Shown here: in pieces, positions 13,601 through 25,320 of the stretch | Layout of the letters: each line of letters starts with the position of its first letter | Position numbering within the stretch: the first letter of the stretch is position 1 | DNA from: Monocercomonoides exilis | Taxonomy: Eukaryota > Preaxostyla > Oxymonadida > Polymastigidae | Reading direction: 5' to 3' | Length of the DNA: 64,000 nucleotides | Assembly (NCBI GenBank): GCA_001643675.2 | Contig: LSRY02000032.1 | Span: forward strand, 62,001-126,000 | Notes under the pieces: model-generated | Seen by the model: the letters and a program-made list of their open reading frames with translations, nothing else | Database searches by the model: none | What the model was told of the DNA's origin: nothing | Program-made: the position numbers and the translations under genes

Positions 13601-14868
13601 AAGAAGAAGGAAGAATTTGCTGACCTTCTTCAATTCTCTCGTTGCATGCAGGAGCAGACGAAAGAAGCGTGCAGTCAGTTGTGATTTTGGATACAAGATA
13701 CAAAAACAGCTGGAGAAGGCGGAGGAAGAAAAGCAGCGTTTGCGAAGATTGCACAGACAAGGTTGAATGGGAGCTTTCGTTGCCTTGCGTCAATGATTGA
13801 ATAACAACAACAGATGGGATGATTGAGAAAGCATAAGTCAATGTGTGTGTGAAGAGCGAAGGAGCTGCTTGTGAAGGAGAAAGAGATGGAGACAGGGAAG
13901 GCAGAACAGCTTGTGAACTTGAGGATTTTTTGGAGGAAAGAGAAGTTTTCTCTGTTTTATGGGGTTTTGTGTTTGAAGATGGTTTTAACATGTCTTCTTC
14001 TTTTTCTTCTTTTTCTTTGCCTTTTTCACTTTCTTCTCTCGGTGAAACATCAATAGCAAACACAGAAATGATCCTAATAAGCCTGATGAATATGTGTCGT
14101 GGAAGAGGTCTCAACCCAACATTCATCTGATCTTTATGTTCAAACGAAGCACTCAAAAACAGAGAAATGATGCTGCTCAGCCCGCCGCTCAACACAAACC
14201 GCTGCCGCCACGTCTTCAGCAGCTCTTTTTCTGTCTGCCCCAAATCGACATTGCACAGCGCCTTTACTTTGTTTTCTCTCTGATTGCTTTTGTTTAGTTG
14301 TTTGAGCTGTGTGTTAAGCTCAGCAAACGACTGGGTGGCTTCGGTTTCGTCGATCAACGCCTCCAACTCCATCAAAGTTGAGTTCAATGCATCAAAATCA
14401 AAAGTGTTCTTTTTCTTTTCATTCAATGACATCTCTCCATCCACTTCAATCTCATCCATTTCGTCCTCAAATTCACTGAAATTTTGGTTATTTCTGTTAT
14501 TCTTTCCATTTTTCTCTTCCTTTTCTTCTTCTTCACCCACATCCAAACCACTCGAATTCTGATTCTGATTCGAATTCTCATTCGGGTTCGGAAACAGCGC
14601 CATCCAGTCAGTTTCCCACGAGGCTGCCAGTATTTCATTGCGTTTTGTAGCTCTCACTGGAATCTGGCTGAGCACAACACCGCAAAGCAGGCCCAGATGC
14701 GGCAGCTTTGCTGGAATCGCCTTCAGATGATGCGAGGCAGACATCATTCTTTCGGTTGGTTTGGCTCGTTTAGGGATTGCTGGATGAGAGGAAAGAGGGT
14801 AGATGTTCACAAAGGAAGTGATTGCATCGTCCAATAAATCAAAGATGGAAGTAGAAGAAAAAGAAGAC

Positions 14869-14916
<48 letters not shown>

Positions 14917-17900
14917 AAAAAAGGAGATGAAAATTTCATCGTTTCCCTTTGCGAATCACCCATCCACCCCAGCAGCACCTCCTCTTCTTCCTCAAAATCT
15001 CTCTTCTCCTTCATCCCTTGCCCATACGCCGGCAGCAGCGTCGGGTTCACCAGCGGGTCAGTTATATCGTTGCTTAGCGATTCATACAGCAGCGACGGTC
15101 TGTTTCCTCTGCCATACAGATCTGTCGGCTCAAACTCAGATGGCATGTCCACTCTGAACTCCACACGCACGTCGTTTACGTGCTCCTTCCCGCCCACAAT
15201 CTCCACCAGCGTCTGTGTTGAGCGGGTGATTGACTTGTCTTTGAATGAAACACGCATTCGGATGGGGTCTTCTTTCAGTTGGTTCGCCAGGCGCAGGCGC
15301 AGGCACTGAACATCATCGTCTTCGGAGAGCAAAAGAGGCGTGCGGCCGAATGGCTCCACGTAAATGCTGGCAGAAATCGTGTGAGGAGAAGAGGCATTCA
15401 GCGGGATGGTTACTTTCTGCTGGGGAGGGAGCTGTTCGGGTGTGATGGAACACAAGCGGCGGAAGAGGAGAAGGGCGTTTGTGACACGAAGAGGAGTGGA
15501 AATGTACTCGGCGTGTTTGGAGTCAAATCCAGATGAAGGTGAAGAAGATGAAGAGGAAGAAAAGGAAGAAGAATGAAAATCTCCAGTGTTTGACAATTGA
15601 TTGAAAAGAGAAGAAGACGGAGAAACAGCAGAAGCCAGCTTGGAAGAGAGAATGGAAAACGCCGAACGAGAAGTTCCCTTTGCAAACGTGGCGACTTCAG
15701 CAATTGTCTCATCGACTGCTGAAATCAAAGCAAGATACGACGAATCATCAGTGGCTGCTGCTGCTTGTTTTGGCTTTGTTTCTTGATCCATCCCATTTTT
15801 GGTGGATTGCATTTCCTCAGAGTCGTCAGAAGGAAGAAGAGAAGAAACGAATGGCTTGCTGAGCATAAGAATAAAGTCAAACCCAGGGTTGATTATTCTT
15901 TTAAGGATCTGTTTGTGACTTGTCATTTCTTCGGTTTCTTCATCATCGTCATCGTCATCAAATTCTTTTCCTTTTTCTTTTTCTTCATCTGTTTCATCTT
16001 CATCATCTCTTCCTCCTCCTCTTCCTCCATAATTGTCTTTTTCCTTTTTCATTCCATTTTGCGACTTCGCTTCCCATACTGGCCAATTAAGTGTTATGTT
16101 CCACAACCCATCCCATCCATAAAACATGTTGTTCACTCTCAAATATTCCTCTTTTTCTTCCCTTTCGGAAACAGTCATGTTTCCAAACAGAACATTCACT
16201 TCACACAGAAATTGCTGAAAATACACCCAACTTGCTGCAAACTCCGCGCTTGTTTCAGACAATCCATCTTTTGTGTGGCTTTGTTTTTTGGTGGTTTCAT
16301 CACAATTTGCATTCAATGAATAGCATGTATTGTGAGGTTGTTGGTTGTTTGAAATGGAAGATGAACTAGAAGAAGAAGAAGATGATGATGATGATGATCC
16401 ATTTTGAGTCTTAGGGCATTCCGTGAAAGGAAAAGAGCAAGCTAGCAAATCCAGCACATCCTCCACAACTTCATTCAGCTTCAGAATATCTTTGTCTCCA
16501 TCGCTTAGCAGCTCATACGAAGACGAAGAAGAAGAAGAAGAAGAAGAGCCCTGATGTTCTGAAGCAGCATTAGCAGACTCACCACAATCACCAGAGAGGA
16601 TGGAAGATGATCTTGTTCCCTTGTGCATTCCAAAGCAAGCCAGGTGAGGCGGAAGAGGAGTGAAATGTGAATGGATTGCTTTGAGAATGGCTGATTGTGT
16701 TGCGTTTCTTTCTTCTTTTGTCAAAGATCTGTTGACGAGCACATCAAATGCATCAAAAATGGAATCCAAAGAGAGGTCGGTTTCTGTTTGGGTGTCAAAA
16801 GAAAGAGAGGAAGAGCCTGTTGGTGAAGAGCTGAGAGGGTTGAGAGAAGAAGATGATGAGGAAGAAGAGGAGGATGAGGAGGAGGAAGTTGATGATGAAG
16901 TAGAAGAAGATGTTGATGATGATGAAATTGAAGAAGACAATCGCGAAGAATGAGCATTTGTTGAGTTTCTTGCTTCTTTCTCGTTCAAAATGATGAGGTT
17001 AATAACATGGCAGACAAGAGTTGTCTGTACTTCCGCATGCTTTTCATATGAATACCACCCAATCTTCTTCTCCTTCACATCAACATCACCCAGAAGCGGA
17101 CTCAACCTCATCCCAAACAAAGATTCCTGTGCATTCTCTTCAAAACCAGCTGTTTCTTCCCTTTCTGAATGAGCTGCAGTGAACAAAGCATAGCTTCTTC
17201 TTCGATGCAGCACAACTGCTCTCAAAATATCACAAATCGCATTGGAATGCGACAGAAACATGCAACATTCTTCAAACGGGTCTTGCTCTGTGTCTTCTCT
17301 TGCGCACATGAAATATGCAGACAGCAGATGGTCAAACACTTGCAAGTACTGTGTGATCCCATCGCCAAAGTTTAAAATGCTTATAACTTTGTTCTCCTTT
17401 TGTTGTGAAAGTGTTTCTGATTTTGAATTTTCTTTTGTTTTAGTCTTTGCTTTTGTATTTGTGCTTGTATTTTTTATTTTCTTAGATTTTTGTCCTTCTG
17501 AATGCAAAACTTGCTGCTTGTTCTCAAAAGATGCATCATAACCCATCAGCTTCTCCACATATCTCTTGTTATTCCTCAGATGAGGAAACTGTCTCTCAAT
17601 TTCTTCTTCCACTACATCCAAATTCATCTTCTTCAGTGTTGCCAGCAGCAGCTCTTGCAGCAATGATTTGTCTGTTGCTTGCTTTGAGAACTCTGCAACG
17701 CCTTTCATCGCCTCCTCAAACAAATCTTCCGTCAGAATCAACTGCACTTTGCCCTGTTTACCCTTCTTTTCCTCTGCTCCTCCTTCGTTTTTCGCATTGA
17801 ATTTCTCACTTAGCTCGTTCGACTCAACCAGAAACAGCAGCGTTCCAAAGGCAGAAGAGGCAATTTCGCTGTATCCCCGCGCCTCGGCGTCTGACAACAC

Positions 17901-20614
17901 AGACAAAAGAACGACAATGTCTTCTTTTGTAAATGAAGGCATTTTTTCCTTGGTGGATTTGCCGGATGCTTCTTCATTGGATTGAGATGAAGGTTCACTT
18001 GATGAAGAAGAAGATGAGGAGGAGGATGATGAAGAGGAAGAAGATTTTCCGTTTTGCTCTCCATCGCTTTTCTCCTGTTTCTTTCCTTGTTTCGAGTCTG
18101 TTTTATCTCCAGCTGCCTTCACAGAAGTCTGAGAGGAAGTCAAAGAATCCATTGAATCAGCAGCATCAGCATTAGCATTAGCAGTGTTGAATGAATCCGA
18201 GTTCAGACAATCAACCAGCTTTGCTGCTTTGTCCTGGATTGGCTTCAGCTTTGCATTGAGCTCGGATTCGGTGATTGTCAAGTCTGCTTTCTCCTTCTGC
18301 ACCCCTTTCTCTCCCCGCCGCGCTGCCATCATCATCTCCCCAAATACTTTCTGGGCAGCTGCCGGCGCACTGTTTTGCGGTGAATCGAATGCAGAGGAGG
18401 AGGAAGAAGATGATGATGATGAGAAAGAAGAAGAGGGAGAAGACGATGAGGAGGTGGATGAGGAGGAGTCTGAAGACGATGAAGAAGACGATGATCCACT
18501 CGAAGCAGAGCCACCCGCACTGTCCCCCCACATATCGTCCTGTGGAAAGTCCTCAAAGCCGTCTTTATCGTAGAAATCGCCCTGCACTCCACCCACATCC
18601 AGCTTCGATGCCTCCAGCGCTCTTAAGAAGTCTGGGTCTTTGTCTTCGTCATACACCCCACCGTAGCTGGAGCTGCCATACAAAGACGACGATGTGAATG
18701 AAGAAGAAGAAGGAGGCGTGTAACCTGTGTAATCAGAAGTGAGGTGGGACAGGTCAGAATTGAATGAGTCTGTCGAGAAAGAGTAGCTTGGCCGTGTGAA
18801 TGCTTCGTGCACTTCATCACAGGGGAAATCAATCATCAGCGTTTCGCAGAGCGACCTGTCGTCGCCGTAGAGGTCGAAGAACTTGTGCACTACAGCAGCC
18901 GTGAGCCCAGCCTCCTTTGCGCACCGCTCGTCTGCCGAGAAGGACTCCGGGGCGATGACTGACAGACGCTGGATAAGCTCTGAGGGACTCAGGATGTACT
19001 CTGCGTCGCTGGGCGTGGTGGCCACGGGGAGGACGGCGGCAGAGGCGACTGGGATTTCTCCGGCTTTGTTGACAGGCAGTATGTCAACATGGTATGTGTA
19101 GTGATACAAGCTGCTGGGGGTATACTTGTTCTCAAACGCCCTCATGAACAGAGCTATGATGTGCAGGCCGATGCGCTGAAGGTAAATATCTGGCTGGCTG
19201 AACAGCTCTTTCCCCATGTTGAGCAAAAAAGTTTCGTTTGCCTTTGCGTTGTCGCTGTGATTGTGTACGCTCCACTTTTGAAATGCAGATTTGCAATTTA
19301 GATTGAGACATGGGGGAGAGTGGGGAAAGGGGGGTAAGGGAGATGAAAGAGGGAAATAATAAAAGATAGGTTGATAGAATTGAATTGGATTATAATTTAT
19401 TCATTAAATAGATAAATAAATAAATAAATAAATAAATAAATGATGAATGAGGTAGAAATTTTTATAGTTTAAATGAGGGAAAGAAAGCTAAAATTGCAAT
19501 TTTTTAATGTTCGTATCAAAAATTGTGCATGAGCGCCTTTTTGAAACATACTTTCACGTATAAATAGCATTGTTCGCACAAAGAATACAATTCCATCACG
19601 AATTCTTCGGCTTTCTCTTCTGGTATCTGATCCGCTGTAAGATTGGTTAAAGTAAAGTTTTCGATCATCTCGATCAACTTTGCTGCTCGAGGAAGATTCT
19701 TTGGAAGATAATAAAAGCAAAGCTTTTTGTGATGTTTTTATATAAAATTTCAAATAAAAAAATGTAATAATCAATGCACACAAGGCGAAACGGCTTTGAG
19801 AGCTGATATATCTGTTTCAACGATACAGCGCATATGTCATCTTGATTGTTTTCAGTGCAATTGTCTTCCACAAATGTAAAAAAAATGTGGTAATAATTGT
19901 ATTTTGCTAGTTTATCAGCCAATTTCGTTAACTGAACCATCCCAGAAAAGAAAGACCGGTTCGCTCCCGGATCCATTTTTTCTTTTAGGTGCTTCCCAAA
20001 AACAACCTCTGATCCTGATTTGTTCATTCTTGACTGTTTTTCTCCTGAAGTCATAGTTTTCGTTATGTCTAACGGAAAGAATGAGGAAATAAGCTCATGT
20101 ACAGGAGATAATTCTGGATCCGTTTCAAAAAGAATAAGAATAAATGACAGAGCTTTTCTAAGAAAGCGTCTGTATGTTTCCAAACATTCGCCTCCAACTT
20201 CCCTAAGATAAATAAAAACATTATTCCATGAAAAATAAATTGCTAATCAAACAGAAATAACGGTGATTCGTCTAATATCAGTCTTATTCCTTCAAAGATT
20301 ATTTGGAGATTACTTTCACCAATTCCTTTAATGGTCTCTTTCTGTCTAAGTTCAACGTATTCTTGAAATTCTTTGATGGCATTATTCAATTCATCTAAAA
20401 ATAATATTAACAATTTCATTATATCGCTACAATACTTAGCTCAAGATTTACCTGTATTTTCGCTGGTTATCGACATATTTATCGCATTTACTCTTTTTTC
20501 AAGCCTTTCCTTTGAAGAAAAATCCGGATGAAGAACTTTCAGAAAAAATATATTGATAAACAACAACAAATAAAAAATACCATAGCGAAACTGTGAATGC
20601 TTATGACTTGTCAT
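4605..20614 (-). CDS. USP-A: giant ubiquitin carboxyl-terminal hydrolase (USP9X/USP24/USP34-like)
   Basis: Cysteine protease predicted to remove ubiquitin from proteins. Exons on the minus strand: 20614-20581, 20535-20452, 20394-20253, 20202-19782, 19698-19552, 19274-4605 (TGA); sum 15,498 nt, about 5,165 aa. The catalytic domain is central, about residues 2740-3170: Cys box RGIHNPNSMCYMIS with Cys about 2750 (codon 11853-11855); a CSKC motif as one half of a zinc site; LPNTMIINLRRFEYN; His box SGHYISYIRE with His about 3109 (codon 10776-10778); then WYEFNDHRI. Cys, His and Asn/Asp are all present, so activity is plausible. Flanks are helical and HEAT/ARM-like in character, broken by Ser and Asp/Glu runs. 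The Cys box departs from the usual GxxNxGxTC. The 14.67-kb last exon has no intron. The acceptor of exon 6 is inferred from frame and alignment; an extra 5' exon at about 20640-20800 is possible. Paralogue: USP-B. Confidence 0.9.
14869..14916. repeat. (GAT)16 trinucleotide microsatellite inside USP-A
   Basis: Sixteen uninterrupted GAT units. Read on the coding (minus) strand in frame they are TCA codons and give part of a Ser run. It is the purest of many Ser-coding triplet tracts in this gene (others near 5200, 16370-16400, 16520-16545, 18000-18040, 18400-18500). Confidence 0.9.
19412..19441. repeat. (AAAT)n microsatellite in the last intron of USP-A
   Basis: About seven tetranucleotide units within the inferred intron 19275-19551, the longest intron of that gene (277 nt; the others are 45-83 nt). 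Confidence 0.8.
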
Positions 20615-20937
20615 TTCTTAAGATGAAAAACAAAAATTAACAAATAACTTTGATCTTACCTGTAACTTTTGTATGATGCAAAAATTACTCTTTTTGTTAT
20701 TCTTCAAAATATATATTGGCACAATTACGGTTTGCTCTTCGTCAAATTCTATATGTTGTGTTTTCAGACAGGTGCGAATGTTTAATACAAGATGTTGCAC
20801 GCAAAAAATTTTTCCAAAATGATAAAAAATTTTTTTTCAAAAATAAAATAAAATGTGGAAGAGAAAAATGGAAAATGGAAGTTAGAGATATGCTATCTCT
20901 TATTGTTCACGTAATAAATTACTAATTTTCCTTTGTT
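20615..20937. other. 5' region of USP-A / spacer to the nitroreductase gene
   Basis: This 323-bp stretch lies upstream of USP-A and downstream of the nitroreductase stop, both genes on the minus strand. A minus-strand open frame at 20640-20800 ends in CAG|GTAAGA and could splice to an AAG acceptor at 20603 inside the proposed exon 1, so it may be an extra USP-A coding exon. Its upstream border shows no clear ATG or acceptor, so it was left out of the model. The rest is A/T runs. Confidence 0.4.
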
Positions 20938-21565
20938 CTACTCAATCCATTTTGCATATTCCTCTTTCCTTGGTTTTGGGGCATCTCCTGAATCTGATGC
21001 TCTATATCCAACGCAAAGAGCGATAAAGAAATCGTGTTCATCTGCTATTCCAATTTCTTTTCTTATAATGTCTTCTCCAAATTTTTTTGCGAGTCCAACT
21101 GGCAAAGTGCAAAATCCATTTTGCTGTGCAAATAACATCATGTTTTCCACTGCCAAACCTAAATCAAATTCGTTTGTAAATCCAGTTCCTTTAGGAACAC
21201 AGCAATAAATTACAGTTGGGGCATCATAAAAAAGGAAATTAGAGCATCCACGATCATGAGCATCTTTTGCTTTTGCTGCAAGTTGTTCTTTTGCACGTTC
21301 ACAAACTTCCATCGCAATGGCTCTGTTTTTTTCTAAATTATTTAGTACGTAAAAATACCACGGTTGAAGATTCATTCCAGATGGAGCTGCATGGGCCAAA
21401 TCAAGCATTTTTTGAAGGAGTTCTTTTGGAACTGGCTTTGCATCGAACTATATAAGTTTGAGTTAGTTCATAACAATATGAAGATATATGTTAAGTTGGA
21501 TAAAATAAAATGCAAACCTTTCTGCATGAGATTCTTTGTTTGATCAATTGTTCAATATCGGACAT
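20938..21565 (-). CDS. Nitroreductase-family flavoprotein
   Basis: Predicted FMN-dependent NAD(P)H oxidoreductase of the nitroreductase fold, probably cytosolic; the physiological substrate cannot be told from sequence. Exons 21565-21518 and 21447-20938 (TAG stop); intron 70 nt, phase 0; 185 aa. The join gives the canonical N-terminus: an Arg/Lys-containing ISCRKFDAKPVPKELLQ stretch followed by LDLAHAAPSGMNLQPWYF (the APSGxNxQPW phosphate/FMN-binding motif at about residues 32-44). Later come FDLGLAVENMMLFAQQNG and LPVGLAKKFG, the usual second half with a Gly-rich FMN contact. Length is normal for the family. It starts 226 bp from the divergent saposin-like gene, so the two may share a promoter region. 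Such enzymes are common in anaerobic protists and are often bacterial in origin; transfer is possible here but the gene has an intron. Confidence 0.88.
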
Positions 21566-21791
21566 TTTTTAAAAAAGTTATATGACAATTTGATCATAAT
21601 CTTTACAAATTTTTCAACCTTCCATCATTCATCAAACCATAATTATGAATTGATTAATTATATTATTTGCGGGATAATTATCTTTGCTAACCAATCTTTA
21701 CTCATCTGCGAATCTGAATGGATATAAATATCTCGCAATATTCCACACACTCATAAATAAAAGTTATCTCTTAATCCATAAATATCAATTT
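21566..21791. promoter_or_regulatory. Divergent promoter region (nitroreductase / saposin-like)
   Basis: 226 bp between two start codons pointing away from each other. Strongly AT-rich; contains near-palindromic AATTGATTAATT-type sequence at about 21645-21660. No recognised element; called from geometry only. Confidence 0.35.
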
Positions 21792-22091
21792 ATGCTATTT
21801 CTATTTTTTATATCAACTGTTGCAGCAGCTCAATTCTCAGAATTGGACGAAGATAAGCCATACTGCCCAATGTGCAAAGCTTCAATCCAAAAAGCAATTG
21901 CTTATGTTGAAAAATATGGAGTTGAGGCTCTTAAAGAATACTTGATCTCAAATTACTGTGACAAACTTCCAAAAACCCAAAAAGCTCTTTGTTCAAAATA
22001 TGTTGAAAAGCAACTCATTTCTCTTGCCCATTGGATTGAAAATCAATTGAGCCCAGAGCAAATCTGTCAAAGCCTAGTGTGTCAACTGTAA
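21792..22091 (+). CDS. Small secreted saposin-B-domain (amoebapore-like) protein
   Basis: Single-exon 99-aa protein. Residues 1-13 (MLFLFFISTVAAA) form a short signal peptide, so it enters the secretory pathway. The mature part has six cysteines in saposin order: CxxC (YCPMC) near the start, two single Cys in the middle, and CxxxxC (ICQSLVC) at the end, which in the family form three disulfides around a four-helix bundle. Saposin-like proteins bind or permeabilise lipid; single-domain secreted forms in protists include pore-forming antimicrobial effectors. Which activity this one has is not shown by sequence. The start is the ATG directly before the hydrophobic stretch; the open frame extends upstream without adding a plausible signal. 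It ends with TAA after VCQL. Confidence 0.85.
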   Translation: MLFLFFISTVAAAQFSELDEDKPYCPMCKASIQKAIAYVEKYGVEALKEYLISNYCDKLPKTQKALCSKYVEKQLISLAHWIENQLSPEQICQSLVCQL

Positions 22092-22442
22092 TTTCTTTTC
22101 ATGTTTTATTTATTTATATTATTCTATCATCAATAGGGATTTTGCGAAAAACAACGAATCCCAACACTTCTGGAGATTCTTGATTCGCTTCCAGAAATAT
22201 TTGTTTAATATACCAATACCTATTTTAGTTTTGTGAATACTTTTTGATTTGTTGAAAATTTATAATTTGTTGAAAGCAATTTTTTATTCATTTTATTAAT
22301 ATAAAATTTTTTGTTCAACAAAAATCAAAAGATTATTCTTTTAAAATCAATGTAGATGTTAATTTTTTTCTTTTTGAAGAATTATACTTTCTTATAAAAA
22401 AAAAATTAAAAGATCTATTGTGCCCTATTTTCTTTCTGAAAA
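22092..22442. other. AT-rich intergenic spacer
   Basis: 351 bp between two same-strand genes. Runs of A and T, no supported reading frame or RNA gene. It must include the 3' end of the saposin-like transcript and the promoter of the kinase gene. Confidence 0.5.
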
Positions 22443-25320
22443 ATGTCGATCTTCTCCTCAAAACCCCTCACGAAAAGGCCTCTTGGGAATGTCGACTCCA
22501 CATCGTTTGACGTCACAAAAATAAATGCAGAGCAAAAGGCTCAAAAACGCAGATTGTGCTTTGCGTCTGATGGGGTAAGAAATATGGATGGTGAAACAGT
22601 GAAATGGTTTGTGCCAAAAGAGTCTGTGTTGGGAGTTTTTCCAACAGACAACACAGATACAGAATTTAATCTCGCATTGCTTCAGCAATACACTTTTTTT
22701 GCTGAAACTCCTGAACAAAGAGATAGAATCATTGAAACTCAAAAACTTTATGGATTACAAAATGCAAGATTCGGGATTTCTGAGTTGCGACCAATTGTAT
22801 GTGCAAACCTTTTATTATTTCTTGTGTTTGTGTGATGATTTGAAATTAATATTTAGCCTCATCACCCAAGCTTTTCTGCCAGCTTTATTGACGATCCTGA
22901 TAATCCTGCACCAAAAATTCCAATGGTTTCCTCTCTTGTTTCTACTTCTGGTCCTATTCCCACCGTGCCTTCATCTAATGCAGCACCTCATGAAAAGCCT
23001 CAACCACCGCGCCCTCAAAAGATGATTCCTATTGGTTTTTCAATAACCCCAGAAGCAAATACGAAAACTATCAATGATTTTAATCTTTTACATGTCGTAG
23101 GAAAGGGGAGTTTCGGAAAAGTTCTTCAAGTGCAGCATATTCCCGATGGAAAAATTTACGCAATGAAAATATTACGAAAACATCGATTGTGGAAAACAAG
23201 AAACATGTTCCATGTTCAAACAGAAAGAACCGTTATGGCTATGTATTCGGATCATCCATTTATGTCGAGGCTTCATTATGCTTTCCAAACACCAGATAAA
23301 TTATACATGGTCATTGACTATGCGAATGGTGGAGAGATGTTCCACCATCTTAAGCTGTATGATTTAAAGTGGAAATTTTCAATTTTGAAAGAAAAAGAAA
23401 AAAAATTTTATTTTTTATTTTATTTTTATTTTTATTTCTTTCTTTCTTTCTTTCTTTCTTAATTTCAACAAAAAGTTATAGTTAACTTTTGTTTTTGCTT
23501 TTCATTTGTTTTATCATTTTTTGTTATTGCTTCTTTAACTACTTATTGTAATTTTTTATTTATTTATTTATTTATTTATGAATTTCAGGTCACACCGCTT
23601 CCCTCTGAATCTCGCCACGTTCTACATTGCCGAGGTGTGCACAGTCATCCATCATCTGCACAAGCACCAGATCGTCTTCCGCGACCTCAAGCCAGAAAAT
23701 GTGCTGATTGACCCCGATGGACATGTGCTGCTTATTGATTTTGGACTGGCGAAGATTGGAATTGACTCGATTGGAGGCAAAAAGGCATCGGGTTCAGCGA
23801 CTGACACGTATTGCGGGACGGCTGAGTATTTGGGTGTGTGAGGAAGAAGAAGAAGAAGAAAGTGAAATTGTGAAATTGAAATGAAATGAAATGAAATGAA
23901 AAAGAAAGGGAAAAAAAAAGAAAGAAAGAAAAAAGAAAAGAAAAAGAAAAAGAAAAAGTGTTTTTATTAAAAAGAAAATGAGTTGAAAGAATGTTGGAGA
24001 AAACTGGATAATTTTGACTTTGAAACAAAACATCCATTATTTGCGAGCTTCTTTTTGTTTTATATTTGAATAATTATTATGAATGTTATTTTGTTATGTT
24101 TATTTTCATTTATCCATCATATGGTATCAATCACAACTTCTTCAATTTTTGTTTGTGTTTAACTCTTCAAAATATAATGATAATAATAATAATATCAGCG
24201 CCTGAAATATTGCGTGGGGAGCCGCACGGACTGGCAGTGGATTGGTGGAATGTTGGAACGTTGTTCTACACAATGTGCATCGGCAGCCAGCCGTTCTGGG
24301 CGCGCACAGACTTCGAGATGAAGCAGAAGATTGCTGAGGTGTGTTGTGATGTCTTGATTGTGGTGTTTGAATGAGTGAAAATGAATAGAGGAGTTAAAAA
24401 ATTTTTTAATAAAGAAATGTGTATATGTGAAAAAGGTGGTTATAGTTTTGTGTGTGTTAAATGATGTGTTTTTTTTCTACTAAAATAAAATGAATTTGTG
24501 AATTTATTATTATTAATTAACAATCTAATGGTCGTGTGTTCATTTATCTATTGTTTCTCCTCATCAGTGCCGATATTCCATGCCGCGTGAACTTCATCCT
24601 GATGCTCGCGACTTCATTCAGCGGCTTCTTGTTCCTCAGCCAGAGAAGAGATTGGGCTCTCCAAATGTCACAATTCCTGCTGCTGCCTCTTCTTCTGCTG
24701 CTTCTTCTTCTTCTGCTTCATCATCATCTTCTTCTTCTTCACAACCAAAGTTCGGCTCTGATGTTTTGGGAGAAGAAAACATCTTTTCACACCCACTGTT
24801 TGCATCCATCAACTGGAACATGCTGGTCGCCAAGCAGATTAAGCCACCTTGCAAACCAGAGCTGAAGCGCGGAATTTTCGATTTGTCGCACATTGATCCA
24901 GAATTCCGTGCAGAGCCTCCAATCGACTCGCCGACAGACAGGGAAGAAAGCTCGGAGCGGTTCGCGGAGAAATTCCCGGAGAAATACGCCGAGTGGGAAA
25001 AGCAGTTTATGGGATTTGATTTCAATAAGGAGATGGTGGAGCAGTTGAAGAAAGAGAAAGAAGAGAAAGACGAAAAGAAAAGACAAGAAGAAATTGAGAA
25101 GCAAAAAGCAGAAGAGCAGCAGACTCAGGCAACAAGCGAGGAAAATACAGTCAAAGAACAGAAAGAACAAAAAGAACAGAAAGAACAGCAAAATGAAAAG
25201 GAAGAAAAGAAAGAACAAGTTGCAAGCAACTCGGCTTCGAAAGCAGCTGAACATCAACCTCAGCCTCAGCCTCAGCCTCAGCCTCAGCCTCAGCCTCAGC
25301 AACCGCATTCATCAGAGTAA
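22443..25320 (+). CDS. AGC-family Ser/Thr protein kinase
   Basis: Exons 22443-22796, 22857-23356, 23589-23833, 24199-24338, 24568-25320 (TAA); total 1,992 nt, 663 aa. Residues 1-190 are unassigned and Pro/Ser-rich with no PH domain seen. The kinase domain starts near 192: GKGSFGKV loop (about 200-207), catalytic Lys about 222 (YAMKIL), FRDLKPEN with Asp about 317 (Phe replaces His of HRD), DFG 335-337, T-loop [13 protein letters not shown] with phospho-acceptor Thr about 358, and [12 protein letters not shown]. The Glu-Tyr-Leu-Ala-Pro-Glu codons are rebuilt across the exon 3/4 junction, which supports the model. A 40-residue Ala/Ser insertion splits KRLG from FSHPLF. The AGC C-tail is present; its hydrophobic motif reads FMGFDF, with Asp (about 564) where the usual phospho-Ser/Thr stands. 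The C-terminus is Lys/Glu/Gln-rich coiled coil ending in Gln-Pro repeats. Nearest groups are PKB/SGK/S6K; the exact subfamily is open. Confidence 0.92.
23554..23580. repeat. (TTTA)n microsatellite in kinase intron 2
   Basis: Six or so tetranucleotide units just upstream of the acceptor at 23587-23588; the same intron also carries a TTTC run at about 23436-23460. Confidence 0.8.
25252..25303. repeat. Hexanucleotide CAGCCT tandem repeat coding Gln-Pro
   Basis: About eight CAGCCT-type units at the 3' end of the kinase gene; in frame they encode alternating Gln-Pro just before the stop codon. Confidence 0.85.

Noticed and set aside
19275-19551. Open minus-strand stretch at 19469-19551 as USP-A coding sequence
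   Set aside because: Reading on past the exon at 19552 gives Phe/Ile/Leu noise and stops; a GTATGT donor at 19551 and a downstream acceptor at 19275 restore the frame, so it is treated as intron.
20938-25320. Alternative genetic code (TAA/TAG read as Gln, known in some oxymonads and ciliates)
   Set aside because: The nitroreductase ends at TAG, eS25, iPGM and the Rho gene at TAA, and the CH protein at TGA, each exactly where its family should end.
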